Position numbers and translations under genes: made by a program
The notes under the pieces: model-generated
Databases searched by the model: none
Seen by the model: the letters and a program-made list of their open reading frames with translations, nothing else
What the model was told of the DNA's origin: nothing
In this document: one piece after another, positions 16,877 to 24,877 of the stretch
Layout: every line of letters starts with the position of its first letter
Position numbering within the stretch: position 1 is the first letter of the stretch
NCBI RefSeq assembly: GCF_004571065.1
Contig: NZ_SPQN01000021.1
Location: forward strand, 1-49,826
DNA from: Geodermatophilus sp. DF01-2
GTDB lineage: Bacteria; Actinomycetota; Actinomycetes; Mycobacteriales; Geodermatophilaceae
Length of the DNA stretch: 49,826 nt
Reading direction: 5' to 3'

Positions 16877-17203
16877 ATGGCAGGCAACACCGTGACGGTC
16901 ACCGACGCGACCTTCGCCGACGACGTCCTGGGCAGTGACAAGCCCGTCCTCGTCGACTTCTGGGCCGAGTGGTGCGGGCCGTGCAAAATGGTCGCCCCGG
17001 TCCTCGAGGAGATCGCCGCCGAGCACGGTGACAAGCTGACGATCGCCAAGCTGAACATCGACGAGAACCCGCAGATCGCCCGCGACTACCAGGTCATGTC
17101 GATCCCGACCATGACGGTCTTCCAGGGTGGCAAGCCGGTGAAGAGCATCATCGGCGCCAAGCCGAAGGGCGCGATCCTCTCGGACCTCGCCGACTACATC
17201 TGA
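16877..17203 (+). CDS. trxA: Thioredoxin
   Basis: A 108-residue cytoplasmic thioredoxin with the redox motif WCGPCK at residues 32-37 (Cys33/Cys36) and the conserved cis-Pro segment MSIPTM. It is the electron acceptor of the preceding trxB product and reduces protein disulfides. ATG at 16877 follows GAGAGGGAGAACGACC. It ends before a strong hairpin (17228-17262). Confidence 0.96.
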   Translation: MAGNTVTVTDATFADDVLGSDKPVLVDFWAEWCGPCKMVAPVLEEIAAEHGDKLTIAKLNIDENPQIARDYQVMSIPTMTVFQGGKPVKSIIGAKPKGAILSDLADYI

Positions 17204-17227
17204 TCGGCGGCGGCACCGCCCACCATC

Positions 17228-17262
17228 GAGGGTCTCCCGGGCCAGTGGCCGGGGAGGCCCTC
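17228..17262. terminator. Terminator hairpin after trxA
   Basis: A 16-bp stem (17228-17243 with 17247-17262, GAGGG...CCCTC) with one mismatch, one G-T wobble and an AGT loop, 24 nt after the trxA stop. It separates trxBA from cwlM. Confidence 0.7.
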
Positions 17263-17319
17263 ACCCGTCCGGGGCCCCACCGGGCCGGGACGGCGCCCGG
17301 GGACGACAATCGACCCACG

Positions 17320-18471
17320 ATGGGAACCGACAGCCGCATGCAGCCCCTGGGCCCGGGGGACCGCGGTCCCGCCGTGGCCGACGTGCACGCCGCCCTGCGC
17401 ACCCTGGGCCTCCTCCCCGCAGGAAGTGGTGCGGAGGAGGCGTCGCTGGACCAGGCGGCCTACGACCCGGCCACCGAGCTCGCCGTCCGCCACTTCCAGC
17501 AGGTCCGCGGGCTGACCGTCGACGGCCGCGTCGGCGAGGAGACCTACCGCGCCCTGTCCGAGGCCCGCTGGTCGCTCGGCGACCGGCTGCTGCACCACGA
17601 CCCGGTACGGCCCATACGCGGGGACGACGTCACGAACCTGCAGGACCGGCTGCACGAGCTCGGCTACGACGCCGGCCCGGTCGACGGCGTCTTCGGCCCC
17701 GAGACCGAGGTCGGCCTGCGGGCGTTCCAGCGCGACTACGGCCTGACCTCCGACGGCACGTGCGGGCCGGCCACCCTCCGCGCACTGCGCCAGCTCGGCC
17801 GCAAGGTCACCGGCGGGCGGCCGCAGCTGCTGCGCCAGAGCGCCAGCTTCGTCGAGAGCGGACCGCACCTGATCGGCCGGCGGATCGTCGTCGACCCCGG
17901 CCACGGCGGCGCCGACACCGGCTTCACCGCCGGGGAGACCACCGAGGCCGACCTGGTGCTCGACCTGGCCTCGCGCATCGAGGGGCGGCTCGCCGCCGCC
18001 GGCGCCACCGTGTACCTGACCCGCGGCCGTGACCAGGACCCCAGCCCGGCCGAGCGGACGGCGTTCGCCAACGACGCGCGCGCCGACCTGTTCCTCTCCC
18101 TGCACACCGACGCGCACCGCTCCGAGCACGCCCGCGGGGTGGCCAGCTTCTACTACGGCACCGGCTCGGGCTCCTCCTCCACGGTCGGCGAGCAGTTCGC
18201 CAACCTGGTGCGCCGTGAGGTGGTCGCCCGCACCGGCCTGCTCGACCTGGGCTCGCACCCCAAGACCTGGGACCTGCTGCGGACGACCCGGATGCCGGCC
18301 GTCCGGATGGACTGCGGCTACCTGTCCCACCCGGTCGACCGGCTGCTGCTCCTCGACGCCCGGCTGCGCAGCACGGTCGCCAGCGCCGTCCTGGCCGCCG
18401 TCCAGCGGCTGTTCCTGCCCGCCGAGGCCGACCCGCCCACCGGCACCTTCGTGCTCCCCGGGAGAAGATGA
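17320..18471 (+). CDS. cwlM: CwlM-like peptidoglycan-binding and amidase-fold protein
   Basis: A 383-residue protein with two peptidoglycan-binding PG_binding_1 repeats (about 15-80 and 100-158) and an Amidase_3 domain (about 186-365). There is no signal peptide, as in M. tuberculosis CwlM (Rv3915), which is a cytoplasmic regulator of MurA activated by PknB rather than a secreted hydrolase. Zinc ligands His195, Glu209 and His262 are present, but the catalytic Glu of the last motif (usually VEAGFLSNP) is replaced by Asp331-Cys332 (RMDCGYLSHP), consistent with a regulatory role. ATG at 17320 is chosen; upstream in-frame residues overlap the trxA terminator. Confidence 0.88.
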   Translation: MGTDSRMQPLGPGDRGPAVADVHAALRTLGLLPAGSGAEEASLDQAAYDPATELAVRHFQQVRGLTVDGRVGEETYRALSEARWSLGDRLLHHDPVRPIRGDDVTNLQDRLHELGYDAGPVDGVFGPETEVGLRAFQRDYGLTSDGTCGPATLRALRQLGRKVTGGRPQLLRQSASFVESGPHLIGRRIVVDPGHGGADTGFTAGETTEADLVLDLASRIEGRLAAAGATVYLTRGRDQDPSPAERTAFANDARADLFLSLHTDAHRSEHARGVASFYYGTGSGSSSTVGEQFANLVRREVVARTGLLDLGSHPKTWDLLRTTRMPAVRMDCGYLSHPVDRLLLLDARLRSTVASAVLAAVQRLFLPAEADPPTGTFVLPGRR

Positions 18472-18580
18472 GCGAGCCGTCCGGCGAGGGCGGCGATCTC
18501 GTCGGGAAGTGACGACGAGAGTGACTCGTGGGGTGGGACGGGTCCGTCCCACCCGCCGTGTCCGGGCGAGCTCGCTCATC
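18467..18580. repeat. Inverted repeat bracketing the cwlM 3' region
   Basis: GATGAGCGAGC (18467-18477) and GCTCGCTCATC (18570-18580) are perfect 11-bp inverted repeats 92 bp apart. The left arm overlaps the cwlM stop codon (TGA 18469-18471), the right arm precedes the next promoter, and the terminator hairpin 18531-18554 lies between them. Confidence 0.65.
18531..18554. terminator. Terminator hairpin after cwlM
   Basis: Perfect 11-bp stem GGGTGGGACGG / CCGTCCCACCC (18531-18541 and 18544-18554) with a two-base loop, 60 nt after the cwlM stop. Confidence 0.75.
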
Positions 18581-18588
18581 CCGCTCCC

Positions 18589-18594
18589 TACACT
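18589..18594 (+). promoter_or_regulatory. TACACT -10 box of the aminotransferase gene, probably leaderless
   Basis: TACACT fits TANNNT and ends 6 nt before the GTG at 18601, with no ribosome binding site between. Confidence 0.6.
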
Positions 18595-18600
18595 CGGTGT

Positions 18601-19983
18601 GTGGCCGATCTCCCGCCCGGGCTGCCCCCGGGTCCTGGTGTGCACCACCCGGCGCCGCGCCATCCGCGGCTGGACCCGCTGGCCGACCGGTACGCAGCAC
18701 GCACCCACGGGATGAAGACGTCGGAGATCCGCGCGCTGTTCTCCGTCGTCAGCCGGCCCGAGGTCGTCTCGCTCGCCGGCGGCATGCCCGCCGTCACGGC
18801 CCTGCCGCTGGACGCGGTCGGCTCGATGATCGGCGAGCTGGTCTCCGGCATGGGCGCCCAGACCCTGCAGTACGGCTCCGGCCAGGGCGACCCCCGGCTG
18901 CGCGAGCGCATCTGCGACGTCATGGCGCTGGAGGGCATCACCGACGCCTCGCCCAGCGAGGTCGTCGTCACCGTCGGCTCCCAGCAGGGGCTGGACCTGG
19001 TCACCCGCGTCTTCTGCGACCCGGGGGACGTCGTCCTCGCCGAGGGACCCTCCTACGTCGGCGCGCTCGGTGTCTTCCAGGCGGCCGAGGCGCGCGTCGA
19101 GCACGTCCCGATGGACGACGACGGGCTGATCCCCGAGGCGCTGGAGCAGGCGCTGATCGAGTGCAGAGCCGCCGGCGACCGGGTGAAGTTCCTCTACACG
19201 GTGCCGAACTACCACAACCCGGCCGGCGTGACCCTCTCGGAGCCGCGCCGTCAGGCGGTCATGGAGATCGCCGAGCGGTACGACCTGCTCGTCATCGAGG
19301 ACAACCCCTACGGCCTGCTGGGCTTCGACCGCGAGCCGATGCGTGCGCTGCGCGCCCGGGACGACCGCCGGGTGATCTACCTGGGCTCGTTCTCCAAGAC
19401 CTTCTCGCCGGGCCTGCGGGTGGGCTGGGTGCTCGCCCCGCTCGCCGTCCGCGAGAAGCTCGTGCTGGCCACCGAGGCGCAGGTGCTCTGCCCACCTTCG
19501 CTCACCCAGTACGCCGTCGCCCGGTACCTCGACACCCAGCCGTGGCGGGAGCAGATCAAGCACTTCGTCGAGCTGTACCGGGAGCGCCGGGACGCCACCC
19601 TGGAGTCGCTCCAGGCGCTCATGCCCGCGGGCACCACCTGGACGAAGCCGGACGGCGGCTTCTACGTGTGGCTCAAGCTGCCGCACGGCCTGGACGCCAA
19701 GCTCATGCAGCCCCGCGCGGTCAACGCGCACGTGGCCTACGTGCCCGGTATCGGCTTCTACGCCGACGGGTCGGGGCGCGAGCACATGCGGCTGTCCTAC
19801 TGCTACCCCGAGCCGGACCAGATCCGCGAGGGCGTGCGCCGGCTGGCCCGCGTCGTCGAGGCCGAGCTGGACCTGCACTCCACCTTCGACGGCGTGGACA
19901 CCGGCAGCTTCCGTGCCGTGTCCGGCTCGCAGCCGGGCATCGTCGGCCCGGCCAACAGCGACCGATTCGAGGACCGTCCATGA
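18601..19983 (+). CDS. PLP-dependent aminotransferase (class I/II)
   Basis: A 460-residue fold-type I aminotransferase of the MocR-C/2-aminoadipate type. Features: LAGGMP start of the large domain, YGSGQGDPRLRERI, the VPNYHNPAGVTL Asn-Pro pair, ViEDNPYGLL with the cofactor Asp, and SFSKTFSPGLRVGW with the Schiff-base Lys266. The first ~25 residues are a Pro/His-rich tail. The start follows a TACACT box. It overlaps the next ATP-grasp ligase gene by 4 bp, so the two may supply and ligate the same amino acid. The exact substrate cannot be read from sequence. Confidence 0.88.
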   Translation: MADLPPGLPPGPGVHHPAPRHPRLDPLADRYAARTHGMKTSEIRALFSVVSRPEVVSLAGGMPAVTALPLDAVGSMIGELVSGMGAQTLQYGSGQGDPRLRERICDVMALEGITDASPSEVVVTVGSQQGLDLVTRVFCDPGDVVLAEGPSYVGALGVFQAAEARVEHVPMDDDGLIPEALEQALIECRAAGDRVKFLYTVPNYHNPAGVTLSEPRRQAVMEIAERYDLLVIEDNPYGLLGFDREPMRALRARDDRRVIYLGSFSKTFSPGLRVGWVLAPLAVREKLVLATEAQVLCPPSLTQYAVARYLDTQPWREQIKHFVELYRERRDATLESLQALMPAGTTWTKPDGGFYVWLKLPHGLDAKLMQPRAVNAHVAYVPGIGFYADGSGREHMRLSYCYPEPDQIREGVRRLARVVEAELDLHSTFDGVDTGSFRAVSGSQPGIVGPANSDRFEDRP

Positions 19984-20987
19984 GCGAGCCCGCACCCGCA
20001 CCCGCACCCGCCCCCGCCGTCGAGCCGGAGCCGCCGGCGCACCCGCTGCGTGCCGTCGTCCTCGCCGGCGGCCTGAACGTCGAGCGGGAGGTCAGCCTCT
20101 CCTCGGGCACCCAGGTGGCCGAGGAGCTCGCCCGCGCCGGCGTGGAGGCCGAGCTGCGCGACGCCGATGCCGAGCTGCTGCCCGGCCTGGCCGCCGCGCC
20201 GGCCGACGCGGTCTTCATCGCCCTGCACGGCGCCACCGGTGAGGACGGCGCGCTGCGGGCGGTGCTCGACCTGGCCGGCGTCCACTACGTCGGCTCCCCG
20301 GCCGCGGCCTGCCGGCTGGCGTGGGACAAGCCGGCCGCGAAGTCCGTCGTCCGCTCGGCCGGGGTGGCCACGCCGGACTGGGTGGCCCTGCCGCACAGCA
20401 CCTTCCGGGAGCTCGGCGCCGGCGCGGTGCTGGACCTGATCGTCGCCCGCCTCGGCCTGCCGCTCATGGTCAAGCCGGCCTCGGGCGGCTCCGCGCTGGG
20501 CGTGCAGAAGGTCAGCCGGGTCGAGGACCTGCCGGCCGCGATGGTCGGCTGCTTCGCCTACGGCGACACCGTCATGGTGGAGCGCTTCGTCGACGGGGTG
20601 GAGCTCGCCCTGTCGGTCGTCGACCTCGGCGACGGCCCGGAGGCGCTGCCCGCCGTGGAGATCGCCCCGGAGTCGGGCGTCTTCGACTACACCTCCCGCT
20701 ACACCCCCGGCCTCACCGAGTACCACGCCCCGGCCCGGGTGTCGGCCGAGGTGGCGGAGCGGGCCGCCGAGATAGCCGTCCACGTGCACCGGGTGCTCGG
20801 CCTCGCCGACCTCTCCCGCACCGACGCCATCGTGACCCCGGACGGCGAGGTGCACTTCCTCGAGGTGAACGTCTCACCGGGGCTCACCGAGACGTCGATG
20901 TTCCCCATGGCGGTCGAGGCGTCCGGCTCCTCGCTGGGCGACGTCCTCGCCCGGCTGCTGACCCGGCGGGCGAGCACTCTGCGCTGA
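19980..20987 (+). CDS. D-alanine-D-alanine ligase-like ATP-grasp protein
   Basis: A 335-residue ATP-grasp ligase. The Ddl N-terminal signature appears as GGLNVEREVSLSSG (about 30-43), then HGATGEDGALRAVLD (about 82-96), the ATP-binding MVKPASGGSALGVQKV and the metal/ligand motif EVNVSPGLTETSMFP near the C-terminus. Classic Ddl has GGxSxEHEVS and EVNTxPGMT, so this is a divergent paralog; it may ligate other substrates. An AP-repeat tail precedes the domain. It overlaps the aminotransferase (ATGA) and converges on parB. Cell-wall dipeptide synthesis is the best guess. Confidence 0.82.
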   Translation: MSEPAPAPAPAPAVEPEPPAHPLRAVVLAGGLNVEREVSLSSGTQVAEELARAGVEAELRDADAELLPGLAAAPADAVFIALHGATGEDGALRAVLDLAGVHYVGSPAAACRLAWDKPAAKSVVRSAGVATPDWVALPHSTFRELGAGAVLDLIVARLGLPLMVKPASGGSALGVQKVSRVEDLPAAMVGCFAYGDTVMVERFVDGVELALSVVDLGDGPEALPAVEIAPESGVFDYTSRYTPGLTEYHAPARVSAEVAERAAEIAVHVHRVLGLADLSRTDAIVTPDGEVHFLEVNVSPGLTETSMFPMAVEASGSSLGDVLARLLTRRASTLR

Positions 20988-21195
20988 GAGCAGCGGTGGT
21001 CGCTCAGCGCGCGGAATCGGCGTGCTGGGTGAGGTTCCTGCCCAGCGTCGGGCGCAGGTCTCTGTGGACGAGGTCTTCCGGGTGTGGCCGTCGCAGAACC
21101 CCCGGACGACCGTCCTCCCCCTGGGAAGGGCAGGCCCGGTCGAGTTCATGGTGCGGAGGGGTCTTCCGAGGACGAGCCGCGCCGACGATGGAACC

Positions 21196-21217
21196 GTCGG
21201 ACCACAGGCGGTCCGAC
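21196..21217. terminator. Hairpin between the ligase-like gene and parB
   Basis: Perfect 8-bp inverted repeat GTCGGACC / GGTCCGAC (21196-21203 and 21210-21217) with a six-base loop in the convergent gap. Confidence 0.55.
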
Positions 21218-21225
21218 CGACCGGA

Positions 21226-21256
21226 GGCCCGATTCCGTCCGTGACGGAACCGGGCC
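21226..21256. terminator. Bidirectional terminator before the parB stop
   Basis: A 14-bp stem (21226-21239 GGCCCGATTCCGTC with 21243-21256) with a single mismatch and a CGT loop, 10 nt from the parB stop and between converging genes. Confidence 0.7.
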
Positions 21257-21266
21257 TTCGTGCAGG

Positions 21267-22328
21267 TCAGTCCTCTGGCCGCCGACCGGTGATGTCGGGA
21301 GCCATCTGCCCGATGATGCGCTGCAGGTCGTCGACCGAGCCGAACTCGACGACGATCCGTCCCTTGGCGCGGCCGATCTGGATCTTCACCTTGGTCTCGA
21401 AGGCGTCGGACAGCCGACCGGCGAGGTCCTCGACGCCGGGCGCGGTGATCCGGCGGGGCCGCCGCTTGGCTGCCGGCTCCTCGGCGACGGCCAGGGCGAC
21501 CGCCTCCTCGGTGGCGCGCACCGACATCCCCTCGGCGACGATGCGCGCAGCCAGCGCCTCCTGCTTCTCGGCGTCGGGCAGACCGAGCAGCGCGCGGGCG
21601 TGTCCGGCGGAGATGACGCCGGCGGCGACGCGGGTCTGCACCTTCACCGGCAGCTTGAGCAGCCGGATCGTGTTCGTGACCTGCGAGCGACTGCGGCCGA
21701 TCCGGTTGGCCAGCTCCTCGTGGGTGGCGCCGAACTCCTCGAGCAGCTGCTGGTATGCGGCCGCCTCCTCCAGCGGGTTGAGCTGGACGCGGTGGATGTT
21801 CTCCAGCAGGGCGTCGCGCAGCAGGGCGTCGTCGGTGGTGTCCCGGATGATCGCGGGCACCGATTCCAGCTCGGCGGCGCGGGCGGCGCGCAGCCGGCGC
21901 TCGCCCATAATGAGCTCGTAGCCGCCGTCCCCACGCTCGCGCACGACGACCGGCTGCAGCAGGCCGAACTCGCGGACGGAGTGGGTGAGCTCCTCCAGCG
22001 CCTCGTCGTCGAAGACCTGGCGGGGCTGCCTGGGGTTGGGGACGACGTCGGCCACGGCCACCTCGCGCAGCTGCGCGCCGGGAACGCCGACGGCCGCCAC
22101 ACCTACTGTCGACGCGGCCTGCGCGGCCACCGTCGCGGCCGCCTGCGCGGCCGGCGGGAGCAGGTGGACCGGGGGAGTGACGGGCGGCTCGACCGCGCCC
22201 GGGGACGGGGCGATGCCCGTCGCGGCGGTGTCGTCGTCGGTGCCGGGCCGCGCGGGCCGCTCCTCCGTCGGGGCGCTGGTGGGGATCAGCGCCGCCAGCC
22301 CCCGGCCCAGACCGCCACGCTTGCTCAT
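21267..22328 (-). CDS. parB: Chromosome partitioning protein ParB
   Basis: A 353-residue CTPase/DNA clamp that loads at parS and spreads to form the partition complex. Family features: start [16 protein letters not shown], ParB box with GERRLRAA at 142-149, helix-turn-helix around 210-225 ([18 protein letters not shown]) and C-terminal dimerisation domain ([15 protein letters not shown]). A low-complexity linker of about 50 residues precedes the N-terminal domain. ATG at 22328 overlaps the parA stop by 4 bp. Its likely targets are the four parS palindromes in this window. Confidence 0.97.
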   Translation of the reverse strand: MSKRGGLGRGLAALIPTSAPTEERPARPGTDDDTAATGIAPSPGAVEPPVTPPVHLLPPAAQAAATVAAQAASTVGVAAVGVPGAQLREVAVADVVPNPRQPRQVFDDEALEELTHSVREFGLLQPVVVRERGDGGYELIMGERRLRAARAAELESVPAIIRDTTDDALLRDALLENIHRVQLNPLEEAAAYQQLLEEFGATHEELANRIGRSRSQVTNTIRLLKLPVKVQTRVAAGVISAGHARALLGLPDAEKQEALAARIVAEGMSVRATEEAVALAVAEEPAAKRRPRRITAPGVEDLAGRLSDAFETKVKIQIGRAKGRIVVEFGSVDDLQRIIGQMAPDITGRRPED

Positions 22329-23386
22329 GATCGCTCCTCAGCAGACGGGGGGACGGGGACGGTCCCCCCGTCGGTGTCGGGGAACGCCGCACGCAGGGGC
22401 GCGGCGACGGGGGTGCCGGGCGTCGGCCGCGACGGCAGCGGGGGGAGTGTGACGCCGCGCTGCGCCAGCTCGCGGGCGGCCTCCACGTAGCTCGTGGAGC
22501 CGCGCGAGCCGGGGTCGTAGGTCACCACCGACTGGCCGTAGCCGGGTGCTTCCGAGACTCGAACGTTCCGTGGGATGACCGTGTCCAGCACCAGGCTGCC
22601 GAAATGCTTGCGAACCTCCTCGGCCACCTGGTCGGCGAGCTTCGTCCGCCCGTCGTACATGGTCAGCAGGATCGTCCGGACGGCGATGCCCGGGTTGAGG
22701 TGCCGGCGGACGAGGTCGATGTTGTTGAGCAGCTGGCCCAGACCCTCGAGCGCGTAGTACTCGCACTGGATGGGGATGAGCACCTCGTCGCCGGCCACGA
22801 GCGCGTTAAGCGTGAGCAACCCCAGCGATGGCGGACAGTCGACGAGCACGTAGTGCGGCCGCCGCTCGGGCGGCAGCTCCTGCAGGTAGGTCTCGATCGC
22901 CCGGCGCAGCCGGTACTCGCGGGCGACGACGGAGACCAGCTCGATCTCCGCGCCGGCCAGGTCGATGGTCGCCGGCACGCACGAGAGCAGCGGCGTCGCC
23001 GTCGTCGGGTGCACGACCTCCGCGAGCGAGCTGTCGCCGACCAGGGCGTCGTAGACCGACGGCGTCCCGACGCTGTGGTCGACGCCGAGCGCCGTGCTCG
23101 TGTTGCCCTGCGGGTCCAGGTCGACGACCAGCGTCCGCAGCCCGTACAGCGCGAGAGCGACCCCGAGGTTGACCGACGAGGTCGTCTTGCCGACGCCGCC
23201 CTTCTGGTTGGCGATGGTGATGACCCGGATGCGGCCCGGCGCAGGGAAGGGCTCCTGGTCGGCAGCGTGCAGGACCCGGGTGGCCCGCAGCGCCTCCATC
23301 GCGATGGGGCTGTCGAACTCGACTGCGGGGGTGGCCGACTGGTCGGCGGCGAGACTGCTCCGCAGCCGCTGGCCCGGGTCGGTCAT
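22325..23386 (-). CDS. parA: Chromosome partitioning ATPase ParA
   Basis: A 353-residue ParA/Soj ATPase driving origin segregation with ParB. Deviant Walker A motif KGGVGKTT at 62-69, [10 protein letters not shown] and [18 protein letters not shown] are intact. About 50 residues precede the ATPase domain. The frame continues upstream to ATG 23458, but that ATG lies inside a parS palindrome; ATG 23386 has a good GGAAGGA site and gives the usual length. Two parS sites sit just upstream of this start. Confidence 0.96.
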   Translation of the reverse strand: MTDPGQRLRSSLAADQSATPAVEFDSPIAMEALRATRVLHAADQEPFPAPGRIRVITIANQKGGVGKTTSSVNLGVALALYGLRTLVVDLDPQGNTSTALGVDHSVGTPSVYDALVGDSSLAEVVHPTTATPLLSCVPATIDLAGAEIELVSVVAREYRLRRAIETYLQELPPERRPHYVLVDCPPSLGLLTLNALVAGDEVLIPIQCEYYALEGLGQLLNNIDLVRRHLNPGIAVRTILLTMYDGRTKLADQVAEEVRKHFGSLVLDTVIPRNVRVSEAPGYGQSVVTYDPGSRGSTSYVEAARELAQRGVTLPPLPSRPTPGTPVAAPLRAAFPDTDGGTVPVPPSAEERS

Positions 23387-23408
23387 CTGAGGTCCTTCCT
23401 GCCGGTCC

Positions 23409-23422
23409 GTTTCACGTGGAAC
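23409..23422. promoter_or_regulatory. parS site upstream of parA
   Basis: GTTTCACGTGGAAC, a 14-bp near-perfect palindrome and parS consensus match, between rsmG and parA, 23 bp from the parA start. Confidence 0.9.
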
Positions 23423-23442
23423 GGACTCGGGAAGTGGCACGG

Positions 23443-23456
23443 GTTCCACGTGGAAC
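23443..23456. promoter_or_regulatory. Second parS site upstream of parA
   Basis: GTTCCACGTGGAAC, a perfect palindrome, 20 bp from the first site and 6 bp from the rsmG stop. Confidence 0.92.
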
Positions 23457-23461
23457 ACGGC

Positions 23462-24133
23462 TCACCGCGCCCCTCGCGTCATGACCACCACGGTAGTGGC
23501 AGCGTTCCCGAGCCCGGCACCGACAGCCCGCGCGTGGACCTCCCGCATCCCCGCCGCCTCGAGCTCGGGGGCGAGGGTGGACAGCTCCTCGACCGCGCGA
23601 GCCCCGACCAGCGCGATCAGCTGGGCGCCCGGCCGTAGCAGCCCGCGGCACCAGGACACCAGCCGGGGCAGCGCCGCGACGGCCCGCGCCGTGACGACGT
23701 CGACCGGCCCGACCGCGGCGCGCACCGAGCGCTCCTCGGCCCGACCGCGGACCACACGCCATGGGGCGCCGAGCTCGGCGACGACCTCCTCGAGGAACTC
23801 CACCCGCCGGGCCATGGGCTCGACCAGGGTGAGCCGGATGTCCGGCCGGGCCAGCGCCAGCGGAATCCCGGGCAGACCCGCGCCACTGCCGACGTCCACG
23901 ACCCGGGCACCGGGCGGGACGGCGTCGGCGACGGCGGCGCTGTTGAGGACGTGCCGCTCCCACAGTCGGGGCACCTCCCGCGGACCGATCAGCCCGCGGG
24001 TGACACCGTCGCCGGCCAGCCGGGCGACGTAGCGCTCGGCGTCGGGCAGCCCCGGCCCGAAGACCGACCGGGCGACCTCCGGGGCCGGTGGGGCGACCGG
24101 GGCCCCTGCGTCCGGAGAGGCGCTGTCGCTCAC
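23462..24133 (-). CDS. rsmG: 16S rRNA (guanine527-N7)-methyltransferase RsmG
   Basis: A 223-residue SAM-dependent methyltransferase (GidB). The RLWERHVLNS segment, SAM motif VVDVGSGAGLPGIPLALARP and the VTARAVAALPRLVSW motif are characteristic. It methylates G527 of 16S rRNA; loss usually gives low-level streptomycin resistance. GTG at 24133 overlaps the jag stop by 4 bp. Part of the minus-strand rpmH-to-parB cluster. Confidence 0.96.
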   Translation of the reverse strand: MSDSASPDAGAPVAPPAPEVARSVFGPGLPDAERYVARLAGDGVTRGLIGPREVPRLWERHVLNSAAVADAVPPGARVVDVGSGAGLPGIPLALARPDIRLTLVEPMARRVEFLEEVVAELGAPWRVVRGRAEERSVRAAVGPVDVVTARAVAALPRLVSWCRGLLRPGAQLIALVGARAVEELSTLAPELEAAGMREVHARAVGAGLGNAATTVVVMTRGAR

Positions 24134-24777
24134 CGCTCCGGCAGCACCACGACGCGCCGGTTGGGCTCCTCGCCCTCGGACTCGCTGTGCACGCCGGAGA
24201 CCCCGGCGATCACATCGTGGACGACCTTGCGCTCGAAGGGGTTCATCGCCGCGAGCCGCTCCGGCTGCCGGCTCCCGGCGACACGGCGGGCCGTCGCAGC
24301 GGCCAGCGAGGTGAGGTCGGCGCGGCGCCGGGCACGGAACCCCCCGATGTCGAGCATCAGCCGGCTGCGGACGCCGGTGGACTGGGCGACGGCGAGCCGG
24401 GTGAGTTCCTGCAGCGCCTCCAGCACCGCACCGTCGGAACCGACGAGGTCCTTCAGGTCACCGCCGACGATCGCCACCGAGGCCCGGTCACCCTCCACGT
24501 CGAGGTCGATGTCGCCGTCCACGTCGAGGATGTCGAGCAGCCGCTCGAGATAGTCCCCGGCGACGTCGCCCTCGCGGACCAGCAGGTCGTCCCCGCCGTC
24601 CTCGTCGGCGTCCTCGTCGGCCGGCTCGACGGCGGCGTCCGCGCCGTCGTCGTCGGTGTCGGGCAGGTCCGGCTGGGCCGCGACGCCGGCGTCACCCGGG
24701 ACGGGGCTCAGGACCGCGCCGGAGGTGGCCTCGCTGGTGGGGCCGGCCGGATCGGTGGGGTGCTGCGGGGCGCTCAT
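24130..24777 (-). CDS. jag: Jag/KhpB-like KH-R3H RNA-binding protein
   Basis: A 215-residue protein: acidic N-terminal region (about 40-65, many Asp/Glu), Jag-N/KH-like domain (VGGDLKDLVGSDGAVLEALQELTRLA) and R3H domain (LAAMNPFERKVVHDVIAGVSGVHSESEGEEPNRRVVV). It is expected to bind RNA and act with the YidC/cell-division machinery. ATG at 24777 follows GGGAGGACACGCC. Ortholog of Rv3920c. Confidence 0.94.
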   Translation of the reverse strand: MSAPQHPTDPAGPTSEATSGAVLSPVPGDAGVAAQPDLPDTDDDGADAAVEPADEDADEDGGDDLLVREGDVAGDYLERLLDILDVDGDIDLDVEGDRASVAIVGGDLKDLVGSDGAVLEALQELTRLAVAQSTGVRSRLMLDIGGFRARRRADLTSLAAATARRVAGSRQPERLAAMNPFERKVVHDVIAGVSGVHSESEGEEPNRRVVVLPER

Positions 24778-24842
24778 GGCGTGTCCTCCCAGTCGGTGCG
24801 GGCATCCGGGGTTCCCCCGGTGGTCGGTGGACGGCGCCGCCC

Positions 24843-24865
24843 GGCGTCCTCTGCAGAGGGACGCC
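24843..24865. other. Small hairpin between yidC and jag
   Basis: GGCGTCCTCT pairs with AGAGGGACGCC (one bulged G) around a GC loop, in the 100-bp gap between yidC and jag. It may act as a partial terminator or processing site in the operon. Confidence 0.4.
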
Positions 24866-24877
24866 CGGCGCGCCGGA

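Noticed and set aside
19986..20020. GCACCC tandem run at the start of the ligase-like gene as a regulatory repeat
   Set aside because: It simply encodes an Ala-Pro tail in frame; no other sign of phase variation.
21061..21180. GGTCTTCCG words after the ligase-like gene as another repeat copy
   Set aside because: They lack the paired arms and the TCGCAAGCTC loop of the family.
23387..23458. Longer parA starting at ATG 23458
   Set aside because: That ATG lies within a parS palindrome and has no ribosome binding site, whereas ATG 23386 follows a good one and gives the usual length.
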